This document shows positions 23,177 to 30,362 of a stretch of 30,483 nt of DNA, piece by piece. Made by a program: the position numbers and the translations under genes. A model generated the notes under the pieces. That model ran no database searches, was not told the DNA's origin, and worked only from the letters and a program-made list of their open reading frames with translations. The stretch is taken from positions 1-30,483 of the forward strand of contig NZ_JBLWFS010000036.1 of assembly GCF_048323755.1 (NCBI RefSeq). The letters run 5' to 3'. The stretch comes from Alkalihalobacterium sp048323755 (GTDB taxonomy: Bacteria; Bacillota; Bacilli; Bacillales; Bacillaceae_F). Position 1 is the first letter of the stretch, and every line of letters starts with the position of its first letter.

Positions 23177-24361
23177 CTAAATCGAATTATTTTCCTTTAA
23201 AGCTAGTATCCTGTCAGTTGAATACCCTATCTCTGCTAAAACTTCATCTGTATGTTCCCCTGCAATTGGTGGATGTGAATGAATTTCTACAGGTGTACGA
23301 GAAAGCTTTAGCGGGCTGCCCACTAAGTGAACGTTCCCTGCAGTTGGATGTTCCATCTCAACGATCATATTTCTTTCCCTTACTTGTGGATCATTGAAAA
23401 CTTGCTCCATATTTTGAATAGGTCCAGCAGGGATTCCATTTTCATTAAGTAATAGTAGCCACTCCTTTGATGTCCTAGTTTTCATTTTTTTAGTAAGTAT
23501 ATTTACTAACTCCTCCCGATTTTCCAATCGTTTTGAGTTCGTCGTAAACTTGTCGTCTGTTGATATTGCTTCTAAATCAAGCAAGGTACACAACTTCTTA
23601 AATTGCCCATCATTCCCAACCGCAACGACCATTTCTCCGTCCAGTGTCGGGAAGGGCTGATACGGCACAATATTGGGATGTTGATTTCCTAATAGCCCTG
23701 GAATGTTACCCGAAATCAAATAATTACTTGCTACATTCGCTAATGCACTGATTTGAGAGTCAAATAAGGAAATATCAATACTTTGTCCTTCTCCTGATCG
23801 AGTTCTTTCTTGTAGTGCAGCCAAAATACCAATATTGGCATAAAGGCCGGTAACAATATCTGATATTGCAACACCTACTTTCATAGGACCTGATTGATCA
23901 CTCCCGGTTATACTCATTAATCCAGACATTGCTTGGATAATAAAATCATAGCCAGGTAGGTTTTTGTAGGGTCCATTTTGTCCGAAACCTGTAATGGAAC
24001 AATGAATAATCTCTTTGTTAATGGTTTTCATTACATCATAACCAAGACCCCATTTCTCCATCGTACCACTTTTAAAATTTTCAATAACGACATCAGATCG
24101 TTTAATAAGCTTCTTTAAAACTTCTATTCCCTCTTCCGATTTTAAATTTAATGTGATGGCACGTTTATTTCGGTTGGCACATAAATAGTACGCACTTTCT
24201 GTACCTTTGAAGGGTGGACCCCAATACCTAGTGTCATCACTTCCACCAGGCGCTTCTACTTTTATGATTTCTGCCCCTAAATCACCCAAAATCATCGTAG
24301 AATATGGACCGGCTAACACTCTCGTTAAATCTAAAACTTTAATCCCATTCAGTGCACTCAT
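23177..24361 (-). CDS. Class III (CaiB/BaiF) CoA-transferase
   Basis: 394 residues. It moves CoA between acyl donors and carboxylic acids. The N-terminal GIKVLDLTRVLAGPYSTMIL and GAEIIKVEAP, the GFGQNGPY block and the expected catalytic Asp139 in LPGYDFIIQAMSG are all present, with the C-terminal PAGPIQNMEQVFNDPQ. Length and pattern resemble the SUGCT-like branch (succinate/glutarate-type), an inference only. The start is ATG with AAAGGAGGGAG upstream. It is the first gene of a two-gene operon with the acyl-CoA dehydrogenase, preceded by a structured leader (24411-24648). Confidence 0.9.
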   Translation of the reverse strand: MSALNGIKVLDLTRVLAGPYSTMILGDLGAEIIKVEAPGGSDDTRYWGPPFKGTESAYYLCANRNKRAITLNLKSEEGIEVLKKLIKRSDVVIENFKSGTMEKWGLGYDVMKTINKEIIHCSITGFGQNGPYKNLPGYDFIIQAMSGLMSITGSDQSGPMKVGVAISDIVTGLYANIGILAALQERTRSGEGQSIDISLFDSQISALANVASNYLISGNIPGLLGNQHPNIVPYQPFPTLDGEMVVAVGNDGQFKKLCTLLDLEAISTDDKFTTNSKRLENREELVNILTKKMKTRTSKEWLLLLNENGIPAGPIQNMEQVFNDPQVRERNMIVEMEHPTAGNVHLVGSPLKLSRTPVEIHSHPPIAGEHTDEVLAEIGYSTDRILALKENNSI

Positions 24362-24410
24362 TTAACACTCCCTCCTTTGATAATTAACCGTAAAAAGTAA
24401 TAAAAACAAA

Positions 24411-24454
24411 AATAGCCAACTGCATTATGAATAAACATAATACAGCTGGCTATT
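24411..24454 (-). terminator. Intrinsic terminator in the CoA-transferase leader (attenuator or sRNA end)
   Basis: On the minus strand AATAGCCAgCTGtATTATG pairs with CATAATGCAGtTGGCTATT around a short TTTATT-type loop, followed by TTTTGTTTTTATT. It lies about 50 bases before the CoA-transferase start and about 165 bases after the predicted start of transcription. Confidence 0.75.
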
Positions 24455-24468
24455 ATTACCTCACTGCT

Positions 24469-24486
24469 CTACGTTAATAGAGTCAT
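24469..24486 (-). other. Possible 5-codon leader open frame
   Basis: ATG ACT CTA TTA ACG TAG (MTLLT) has GAGG seven bases upstream (24494-24497). It ends about 15 bases before the terminator hairpin. A leader peptide could couple translation to attenuation, but a frame this short can arise by chance. Confidence 0.3.
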
Positions 24487-24506
24487 AGTAAATCCTCAGC
24501 TATTGT

Positions 24507-24542
24507 ATAAGTATTTTAATAAGTATTTTAATAAGTATTTTT
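24507..24542. repeat. Three tandem copies of a 12-bp unit
   Basis: ATAAGTATTTTA occurs three times head to tail; the last copy ends in TT instead of TA. It sits in the leader between promoter and terminator. The core ATACTTA (minus strand) also occurs at 24596-24602 and can pair with GTAAGTA at 24562-24568, so alternative RNA pairings are possible. Confidence 0.8.
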
Positions 24543-24619
24543 AGTTTTGCTCACTTTTTAGTACTTACGATTTTGAAAGAGGTGATCTAACAAAGGTAAG
24601 TATCTTAAAGTTAATTCAA

Positions 24620-24648
24620 ATTATAAGAGTAGTTACCAAGAATGTCAA
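24620..24648 (-). promoter_or_regulatory. Perfect consensus sigma-A promoter
   Basis: TTGACA (24643-24648) and TATAAT (24620-24625) with exactly 17 bases between them, on the minus strand. Transcription should begin near 24612 and run toward the CoA-transferase gene, giving a leader of about 250 bases. Confidence 0.8.
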
Positions 24649-24664
24649 TTAGTTTTCAGAATTT

Positions 24665-24696
24665 TAAAAACAATAAACTTTGTATCATAGTTTATA
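24665..24696 (-). terminator. Weak AT-rich terminator of the ABC permease gene
   Basis: ATAAACT and AGTTTAT pair just past the stop of the permease, followed on the minus strand by TGTTTTTAAAA. Confidence 0.4.
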
Positions 24697-24702
24697 ATAG
24701 AA

Positions 24703-25542
24703 TTACTTCTTATTGCAATACAAATAAATCGTAAGCGGAGCAAAAATGACGACGATAACAACTGACGCAATTAACACAGCAGCTATCTGATTAATCGTTA
24801 CGGTTCCTTGCATCAAACCACGCACTGCTGTTACAAGTAATGTGATTGGGTTTGCTTCAACAAATGCTTGTAGCCAAGACGGCATCGTTCGAGGATCGAC
24901 GAACACATTGCTAGCAAATGTCAATGGGAAAAGGACGACCATGCTGACCCCCATAACAGCGTTAGGCGTTCGCATAACTAACCCAAGTGTCGTGAAAATC
25001 CACGACAAACTAAAAGCAAAAACGAGTAAAAGCATTACACCTAAAAGAACGCCTAGAGCTCCACCTTCCGGGCGAAATCCTAAAATTAAGCCGAGGACTA
25101 TGACAATAGATGATGCAATTGAATATCGAATAGTGTCCGCTAATAAAGCGCCGACAAGAGGAGACGGCCCCCAAATTGGTAATGAACGAAATCGGTCAAA
25201 TGTCCCCTTTGAAATGTCAGTATTTAATGCCGTTCCGGTATAAATAGATGTAAAGACGACCGTTTGTACTAAAATCCCTGGTAATAAAAATTGCAAATAT
25301 TCACTAGTAGAGCCAGCAATCGCACCGCCAAACAGATACGTAAACATAAGCGTAAACATAATGGGGAACATCGTTACATCCAATAACTGCTCAGGTACAT
25401 ATTTAATTTTTAATATCGCTCTCCAGCCGAAAACGAGTGAAGAAGTCAAGCCACTTGCTTTTTCAGGACGATTTCCTGGTGCCAATGCCGAGCGTAAAGC
25501 TTCGTCAACTTCCGGCTTAGAGGGATTACTTGTTGTGTTCAT
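24703..25542 (-). CDS. ABC-2 type transporter permease (DrrB-like)
   Basis: 279 residues. A polar N-terminus (~1-35) is followed by about six membrane segments and the ABC-2 signature region around LPGILVQTVVFTSIYTGTAL with KGTFDRFRSLPI, typical of DrrB-type drug-export permeases. ASNVFVDPRTMPSWLQAFVEANPIT is the conserved late loop. It forms the membrane half of an exporter with the ATPase encoded just upstream; stop and start overlap in TAATG, indicating tight coupling. The substrate is unknown; drug or lipid export is inferred from the family. Confidence 0.92.
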   Translation of the reverse strand: MNTTSNPSKPEVDEALRSALAPGNRPEKASGLTSSLVFGWRAILKIKYVPEQLLDVTMFPIMFTLMFTYLFGGAIAGSTSEYLQFLLPGILVQTVVFTSIYTGTALNTDISKGTFDRFRSLPIWGPSPLVGALLADTIRYSIASSIVIVLGLILGFRPEGGALGVLLGVMLLLVFAFSLSWIFTTLGLVMRTPNAVMGVSMVVLFPLTFASNVFVDPRTMPSWLQAFVEANPITLLVTAVRGLMQGTVTINQIAAVLIASVVIVVIFAPLTIYLYCNKK

Positions 25543-26522
25543 TAACGAGCCTCCTCTTTTGTAGAGTTATCTTCAGCTGGCCTTCCGGTTAATGTCAAAA
25601 ACACTTCATCAAGGCTTGGTTGACCTAGCGAAAAATCAGCAATAGCAATATTTGCCCTTGAAAGTTCACCAAGAGCAAAAGCTACCCGCTCTGTATCGGA
25701 AACACGGGCTGAAAGTGCTGCTGGATCTGAAGCAAGTTGAATTGAAGTATCTAATATAGTAGTAAGAACTTTTTCTGCTTGTGGCCTCAATTCTGGATCT
25801 AGGACTCTAACGTGCAATGTTCCTGAACCAACTGATGCTTTTAGTTCACCACTCGTCCCCTCAGCGATTACTTTCCCACGATCAATGACTGCAATTCGAT
25901 CAGCCAATTGATCCGCTTCATCAAGGTATTGTGTCGTCAATAATACCGTTGTTCCAGTACTCACCAAAACACGTACGATATCCCAAACTTGACTACGACT
26001 GCGTGGGTCAAGTCCTGTTGTTGGTTCATCTAAGAATAAAAGTTCTGGTGTTACAACAATGCTTGCTGCAATATCAATACGACGGCGCATTCCTCCAGAA
26101 TACTTTTTAACTTGGCGCTTTGCTGCTTCCTCCAAACCAAAAGCGCGTAATAATTCAATGGCTCTTTCTTTTGCTCCTTTTCTCGAGTAACCCATAAGTC
26201 GTGCGATCATCACGAGGTTTTCCATTCCTGATAAGTCTTCGTCAATAGAAGCAAACTGTCCGGTTAAGCTGACTTTGCGCCGAACTTCATTCGCTTCATT
26301 CGATAGGTCATGCCCTAAAATGGTTGCCGATCCGCCGTCCGGCTTTAATAACGTAGCAAGCATCCGGATTGCCGTTGTCTTCCCTGCGCCATTTGGACCT
26401 AAAATCCCATATACCGTACCTTTAGGCACCTTCAAATTTACCCCATCAACCGCTCGATTTCTACCAAATACCTTGACTAATCCTGTTGCTTCAATTGCAT
26501 ATTCAGATCGATTTATTGTCAT
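25542..26522 (-). CDS. ABC transporter ATP-binding protein (DrrA-like)
   Basis: 326 residues. Walker A is GPNGAGKTT (42-50), the signature is KYSGGMRRR, and Walker B is LLFLDEPTTGLDPRSR, followed by the switch region TTQYLDEADQLADRI. The ~90-residue C-terminal extension ending PSLDEVFLTLTG is characteristic of the DrrA daunorubicin-resistance group. It energises export by the DrrB-like permease that follows. The protein reads much like actinobacterial DrrA, and its DNA seems slightly more GC-rich than its neighbours, so acquisition by transfer is possible. The start is ATG with GGGTGAGGTGA directly upstream. No regulator gene is adjacent. Confidence 0.94.
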   Translation of the reverse strand: MTINRSEYAIEATGLVKVFGRNRAVDGVNLKVPKGTVYGILGPNGAGKTTAIRMLATLLKPDGGSATILGHDLSNEANEVRRKVSLTGQFASIDEDLSGMENLVMIARLMGYSRKGAKERAIELLRAFGLEEAAKRQVKKYSGGMRRRIDIAASIVVTPELLFLDEPTTGLDPRSRSQVWDIVRVLVSTGTTVLLTTQYLDEADQLADRIAVIDRGKVIAEGTSGELKASVGSGTLHVRVLDPELRPQAEKVLTTILDTSIQLASDPAALSARVSDTERVAFALGELSRANIAIADFSLGQPSLDEVFLTLTGRPAEDNSTKEEAR

Positions 26523-26617
26523 TCACCTCACCCTTTCCCATCTTATTCTATTTGTGAATGTTACCTAATAAAACAAATTTTACGCTATTTTAATAATGTA
26601 TCATCAGACCAGGGGCT

Positions 26618-26646
26618 GAAATCCTCTCCATTTCCAAAAGGATTTC
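26618..26646. other. 8-bp inverted repeat upstream of the DrrA-like gene
   Basis: GAAATCCT (26618-26625) and AGGATTTC (26639-26646) are separated by 13 bases, about 95 bases before the DrrA-like start. Without a T-run it is not an obvious terminator; it could be an operator for an unlinked regulator. No clear promoter was found in 26523-26617. Confidence 0.4.
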
Positions 26647-26651
26647 ACATC

Positions 26652-26685
26652 AAAAAACCTTCATGGATTTATGTCCAAGAAGGTT
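26652..26685 (-). terminator. Terminator of the MBL-fold hydrolase gene
   Basis: On the minus strand AACCTTC and GAAGGTT, with inner TGGA/TCCA pairing, are followed by TTTTG. It lies about 95 bases after the stop at 26779. Confidence 0.75.
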
Positions 26686-26778
26686 AAACTTTTCAGCTTT
26701 CTTTTTTTAACTTACCTAGTTTGTATAGATGATCGTAGATGTGAACTAGGATTATAACCGTTTAACAAAACAATACTC

Positions 26779-27753
26779 CTAGATGGCATAATAATACCAA
26801 ACTCCACTTTTCATCCTTTTTTCAATTTGGCCTTCCGCCTCTAATGCATCCAAATGGCCGATGATTTCTGACATGACTAACGGGAACTGCTTTTCATACT
26901 GTCGTTCGTATAATTGCTGTGCCAGTTCATTACCAGTTAAAATTCCGTCTTTAATTAATTTTTTTATCTTTTGTGATTTTTTCTCGATTTTTTCTAATCT
27001 CGCTTCAATTAGTTGTTTTGGATTATCAATTAATTCACCGTGACCCGAAAATACTAGATCAACATTTAGGTCTTTGAAGGCTGTTAAAGATTTTTTGTAA
27101 TCGATTAGGGACTGAATTCGGTTTCCTTCTAAGTCAGGTTCAACTATCGCATTACTCGAAATATGTTTGATTAGTTGGTCACCAGCAAAACACCACTGTC
27201 TACCTTCATCTTCAAAGGCTATTTGATCTGGTGCATGTCCAGGCACTTCAATGATAGTGAAGTCAAACAGACTCATTCCTCCCTGAATAGGTGTAATGTC
27301 TGCTGTAAGCTTTTGGTGCTCATTCTTTTCGAGTGAGGCTTTTAAATAATGAACTTGTTTCTCACCTTGGTTTCCACAATTCATTTCGCGGTACAACTGT
27401 TCAAAAAAATCGACTCTTATTTTAAGGAACTGAGCATCCCTTTTCAATCTCGGAGTCGCTAATGGATGCACATATACAGGGACCGAATGCTTTTCTGTAA
27501 TTTGGTTAACTAACCCAACATGATCAATATGATGATGTGTTAGCAAGATTTCTGTTATGTCATGCAGGTGAAAGTTGTTCTTTTCTAACACTTCCATCAA
27601 TCCTTCCCAACTGCTTTTGTCGGGCATTCCAGCATCAATGAGCGTTAGCCTTTCACCGTGTTCAAGAAGATAAAAATTACATGTCTCTAAACCATAACCT
27701 GCTGGTACTACAATTGGATAAACCGTATGTCCATCACGTTCAACTATTTGCAT
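26779..27753 (-). CDS. MBL-fold metallo-hydrolase with C-terminal winged-helix-like part
   Basis: 324 residues. The di-metal site is visible: THHHIDHVG (HxHxDH at 73-78), a later His in VPGHAPDQIAF, an Asp in FAGDQLIK and a terminal His in FSGHGELI. After ~230 the protein is helical and Lys-rich and ends with a winged-helix-like segment (IIGHLDALEAEGQIEKRMKSG), the layout seen in LACTB2-type hydrolases. The substrate is unknown; RNA, thioester or lactone hydrolysis are all possible. I chose the ATG at 27753 (MQIVERDG) with GAAAGGA upstream; the longer frame from 27783 would encode residues from the palindromic repeat. It follows the M42 peptidase gene on the same strand. Confidence 0.9.
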   Translation of the reverse strand: MQIVERDGHTVYPIVVPAGYGLETCNFYLLEHGERLTLIDAGMPDKSSWEGLMEVLEKNNFHLHDITEILLTHHHIDHVGLVNQITEKHSVPVYVHPLATPRLKRDAQFLKIRVDFFEQLYREMNCGNQGEKQVHYLKASLEKNEHQKLTADITPIQGGMSLFDFTIIEVPGHAPDQIAFEDEGRQWCFAGDQLIKHISSNAIVEPDLEGNRIQSLIDYKKSLTAFKDLNVDLVFSGHGELIDNPKQLIEARLEKIEKKSQKIKKLIKDGILTGNELAQQLYERQYEKQFPLVMSEIIGHLDALEAEGQIEKRMKSGVWYYYAI

Positions 27754-27770
27754 AACCCACAATCCTTTCG

Positions 27771-27820
27771 TGGTGCCAGGCACCTTTATCCATTTACTGT
27801 ACTAAAGGTGCCTGGCACCA
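27771..27820. repeat. Double palindrome: two inverted 18-bp arms, each itself palindromic
   Basis: TGGTGCCAGGCACCTTTA (27771-27788) and TAAAGGTGCCTGGCACCA (27803-27820) are perfect inverted arms around a 14-base loop. Each arm contains GGTGCC-A/T-GGCACC, itself a palindrome. It lies in the gap between the M42 peptidase and MBL genes and may act as a terminator, an mRNA stabiliser or a mobile repeat end. Confidence 0.85.
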
Positions 27821-27847
27821 TCTCTCACTCTCTTTCTTCTCTAGAGG

Positions 27848-28924
27848 CTAGATAAACTCCATGCTTCCCCACTGGTCTTGGTTTTGGATAAGTTCTTTAA
27901 GTAGAACAAGGCCTTGTTCAAAGTCATTTAAATTGGCGACTTCGACTGGGGAGTGGGAATAACGGCGTGCAAACGTAATCGCTCCACCTAATATTCCTTC
28001 TCTTTCTAAATGAACAGCTGCAAGGTCTGTTGTCGCTCCAGACATGACCGCTAACTGGTAAGGGATATCAAGCTGCTCTGCGAATTTGATGATCACTTGT
28101 TTCATCTGTCTTGACATAATATTTCCTCTGACTCCACCACCAGCTAAAGCCGGTATAACTGGCCCTTTTCCAATACCTATTGGATACCCGCTTCCAAGAC
28201 TATCTGGCGTATCTGCACAAGGAATGGTATCTAAAACAAACGCGTAGTCAGGATTGACTTTATATGTAGCCACTTTCGCACCCCTTAAGCCAACTTCCTC
28301 TTGCACTGCAATCACACCAACTAGTGTTCCATTAAAATCATCTTGTTCTAAAGATTTAAATAGCTCCAGCAATAACACACAGCAACTTCGATTATCGATC
28401 GCTTTTCCACAAATTAAATCTCCGTTAGAAAACCGGTCTAAGTCACTAATATATGTAATTGGATCACCAATTTGAATGCCCATCTCTCTCACTTCTTGTC
28501 TAGATGTTGCTCCAATGTCTACATACAACTCATAAATCGATGGTACTTTTTTTCGCTCTTCAGGTGTCTGTAAATGGCCAGCCTTTACCCCGATCACACC
28601 AAAATGATCGTTAACTTGAATTTTACGACCAACCATTAGAGCTTCTATCATTCCTCCCGTTCGTTCCACTCGAAGAAAACCGCGTTCATCAATATCCCGC
28701 ACTACACAACCAATTTCATCAGAATGAGCGGATACCATGATGGTCGGACCTGGTTGCTTTCCATATTTATAAGCAAATATGTTGCCCATATGATCTACTT
28801 CAACTTTATCACTATAAGGCTTGAACCACTCCACTAGCTGCTTAACCACTTTTTGTTCATTCCCTGGCCCTCCTTGTATTGCGGCTAGTTCTTTCAATTC
28901 TGTAAAAAATACTTCTTTGAACAT
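27848..28924 (-). CDS. M42-family metalloaminopeptidase
   Basis: 358 residues, the usual length for M42 (glutamyl aminopeptidase/TET-like) peptidases, which form large dodecameric cages in the cytosol and trim peptides. Two-metal ligands and catalytic residues are visible: His67 and Asp69 in AHSDEIG, the bridging Asp in AIDNRSC, the Glu-Glu pair in VQEEVGLRGA, an Asp in VLDTIP, and the late His in RRYSHSPVE. Substrate preference cannot be decided from sequence. The start is ATG with AGGAGGAG upstream. It is transcribed divergently from the M20 amidohydrolase gene, also a peptide- or amide-cleaving enzyme, and upstream of the MBL gene. Confidence 0.95.
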   Translation of the reverse strand: MFKEVFFTELKELAAIQGGPGNEQKVVKQLVEWFKPYSDKVEVDHMGNIFAYKYGKQPGPTIMVSAHSDEIGCVVRDIDERGFLRVERTGGMIEALMVGRKIQVNDHFGVIGVKAGHLQTPEERKKVPSIYELYVDIGATSRQEVREMGIQIGDPITYISDLDRFSNGDLICGKAIDNRSCCVLLLELFKSLEQDDFNGTLVGVIAVQEEVGLRGAKVATYKVNPDYAFVLDTIPCADTPDSLGSGYPIGIGKGPVIPALAGGGVRGNIMSRQMKQVIIKFAEQLDIPYQLAVMSGATTDLAAVHLEREGILGGAITFARRYSHSPVEVANLNDFEQGLVLLKELIQNQDQWGSMEFI

Positions 28925-29021
28925 ACTATAATCTCCTCCTACTGACTTTTCTTTATTTTCTCACAAATCCATTTACTTCGCAAAACGAAAGATTTATATT
29001 AAACTAGGAGAATAACAATCA

Positions 29022-29030
29022 TGATACAAT
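29022..29030 (+). promoter_or_regulatory. Extended -10 promoter of the M20 gene
   Basis: TGATACAAT fits TGnTAnAAT, 35 bases before the ATG. The -35 region is poor. Confidence 0.5.
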
Positions 29031-29064
29031 ATTTGTGCACAATAGGATTTAATGGAGGATTCAA

Positions 29065-30231
29065 ATGAAAAATAACATCAATCAAGAAATTGAACAACTA
29101 CGAGAGTCTTTTTATAAAATAAGTCAATATATTGGCGAAAACCCTGAGTTAGGTCATGAAGAATTTAAAGCATCAAAACGATTATCTGAGGAACTTCAAA
29201 AGCACGACTTTCAAGTCCAACTAGATACGGCTGGACTTCCAACTGCATTCGAAGCTGTTTACGACAGTGGAATGCCTGGTCCTACGATCGGGTTTATGGC
29301 AGAGTATGACGCCCTTCCTGAACTAGGTCATGCTTGCGGTCACAATCTAATTGGGACGATGGCAATTGCCGCTGGGATTGGCTTAAGTAAAGTATTAAAA
29401 AGTTGTGGTGGAAAAATATACGTGTATGGAACACCAGCTGAGGAAACACGTGGCGGGAAAGTAACGATGGCAGAACAAGGAATTTTTAATCATCTCGATG
29501 TCGCAATGATGGTTCATCCATACCACCGACACGAAAAAAGTGGTTCGTCGTTAGCCATGGATGCTATTCAGTTTGAATTCTTTGGCAAAGCAGCTCATGC
29601 CGCAGCCTCTCCACATGAAGGAGTCAATGCTTTAGACGCAGTCATTCAAACGTTCAATTCAATTAATGCACTTAGACAGCACGTAACTTCAGATGTCCGA
29701 ATTCACGGTATTATTCCCGAAGGTGGGAAAGCAGCAAATATCGTACCGGACCATGCCGTTGCACAGTTCTATGTACGGGCTGCAAATCGTAGTTACTTGA
29801 ATGAAGTAGTGGAAAAAGTAAAAGCTTGTGCCCAAGCAGCTGCACTCGCTACAGGTGCCAAACTTGAGACTTCTTTCTATGAATTCTCATATGACGATAT
29901 GAGAACGAATGAAGCGCTATCCACGACTTTTACAGAAAACCTTGTCCAACTAGGGATCGATGAAGCAAGCATTCATGAAAAGGGTTCAGGAGGTTCACTA
30001 GATATGGGGAATGTAAGTCATGTTGTCCCTTCAATTCACCCATATATTAAAATTTGTAATGAACCGTATGCTTGTCATACCCATGAATTTCGTGCGGCAG
30101 CCATGAGCGATCAAGGTTTTGAAGGACTAATTTTAGCAGCTAAATGTATGGCAAATACAGCTTATGACATTATGACAAAGCCTGAATTATTAAGTACTAT
30201 TAAAGATGAATTCAAAAATACAAATAAATAA
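29065..30231 (+). CDS. M20-family amidohydrolase (AbgB-like)
   Basis: 388 residues. Metal ligands and catalytic residues of M20D amidohydrolases are visible: HACGHN (Cys91, His93 region), the TPAEET Glu pair at 126-127, His in MVHPYHRH, and the late His in CHTHEFRA. GKAAHAAASPHEGVNALDA begins the lid/dimerisation domain. The pattern, including AEYDALPELGHACGHN, is closest to AbgB, which cleaves p-aminobenzoyl-glutamate, but N-acyl amino acids or dipeptides are equally possible. The start is ATG with GGAGG six bases upstream. It has its own promoter and terminator. Confidence 0.92.
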   Translation: MKNNINQEIEQLRESFYKISQYIGENPELGHEEFKASKRLSEELQKHDFQVQLDTAGLPTAFEAVYDSGMPGPTIGFMAEYDALPELGHACGHNLIGTMAIAAGIGLSKVLKSCGGKIYVYGTPAEETRGGKVTMAEQGIFNHLDVAMMVHPYHRHEKSGSSLAMDAIQFEFFGKAAHAAASPHEGVNALDAVIQTFNSINALRQHVTSDVRIHGIIPEGGKAANIVPDHAVAQFYVRAANRSYLNEVVEKVKACAQAAALATGAKLETSFYEFSYDDMRTNEALSTTFTENLVQLGIDEASIHEKGSGGSLDMGNVSHVVPSIHPYIKICNEPYACHTHEFRAAAMSDQGFEGLILAAKCMANTAYDIMTKPELLSTIKDEFKNTNK

Positions 30232-30262
30232 AGGCAGGCTGTTTTCGTATGCCTTTGCTTTT
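30230..30262 (+). terminator. Terminator of the M20 gene
   Basis: AAAGGCA and TGCCTTT pair around a 13-base loop at the end of the gene, followed by GCTTTT. Two further hairpins follow (TGGACC/GGGTCCA near 30263-30281 and CACAAAGA/TCTTTGTG near 30284-30306), so termination may be spread over several stems. Confidence 0.6.
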
Positions 30263-30362
30263 GGACCGTTTTTGGGTCCAGACACAAAGAGCAACAGTCT
30301 TTGTGAAAATAGTCTAAAAAACCATACTTCAAACAAAACCTTTAGTGTTCATATGTGTAAAA

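Noticed and set aside
24507..24542. CRISPR array
   Set aside because: The three 12-bp units are directly joined with no spacers, and no cas genes are present.
24411..24648. Known riboswitch, T-box or 6S RNA
   Set aside because: The T-box antiterminator signature and 6S features that I know are absent; the leader is reported only as an unassigned attenuator or small RNA.
27754..27783. N-terminal extension of the MBL protein
   Set aside because: It is encoded by the palindromic repeat, and the ATG at 27753 has a good ribosome binding site.
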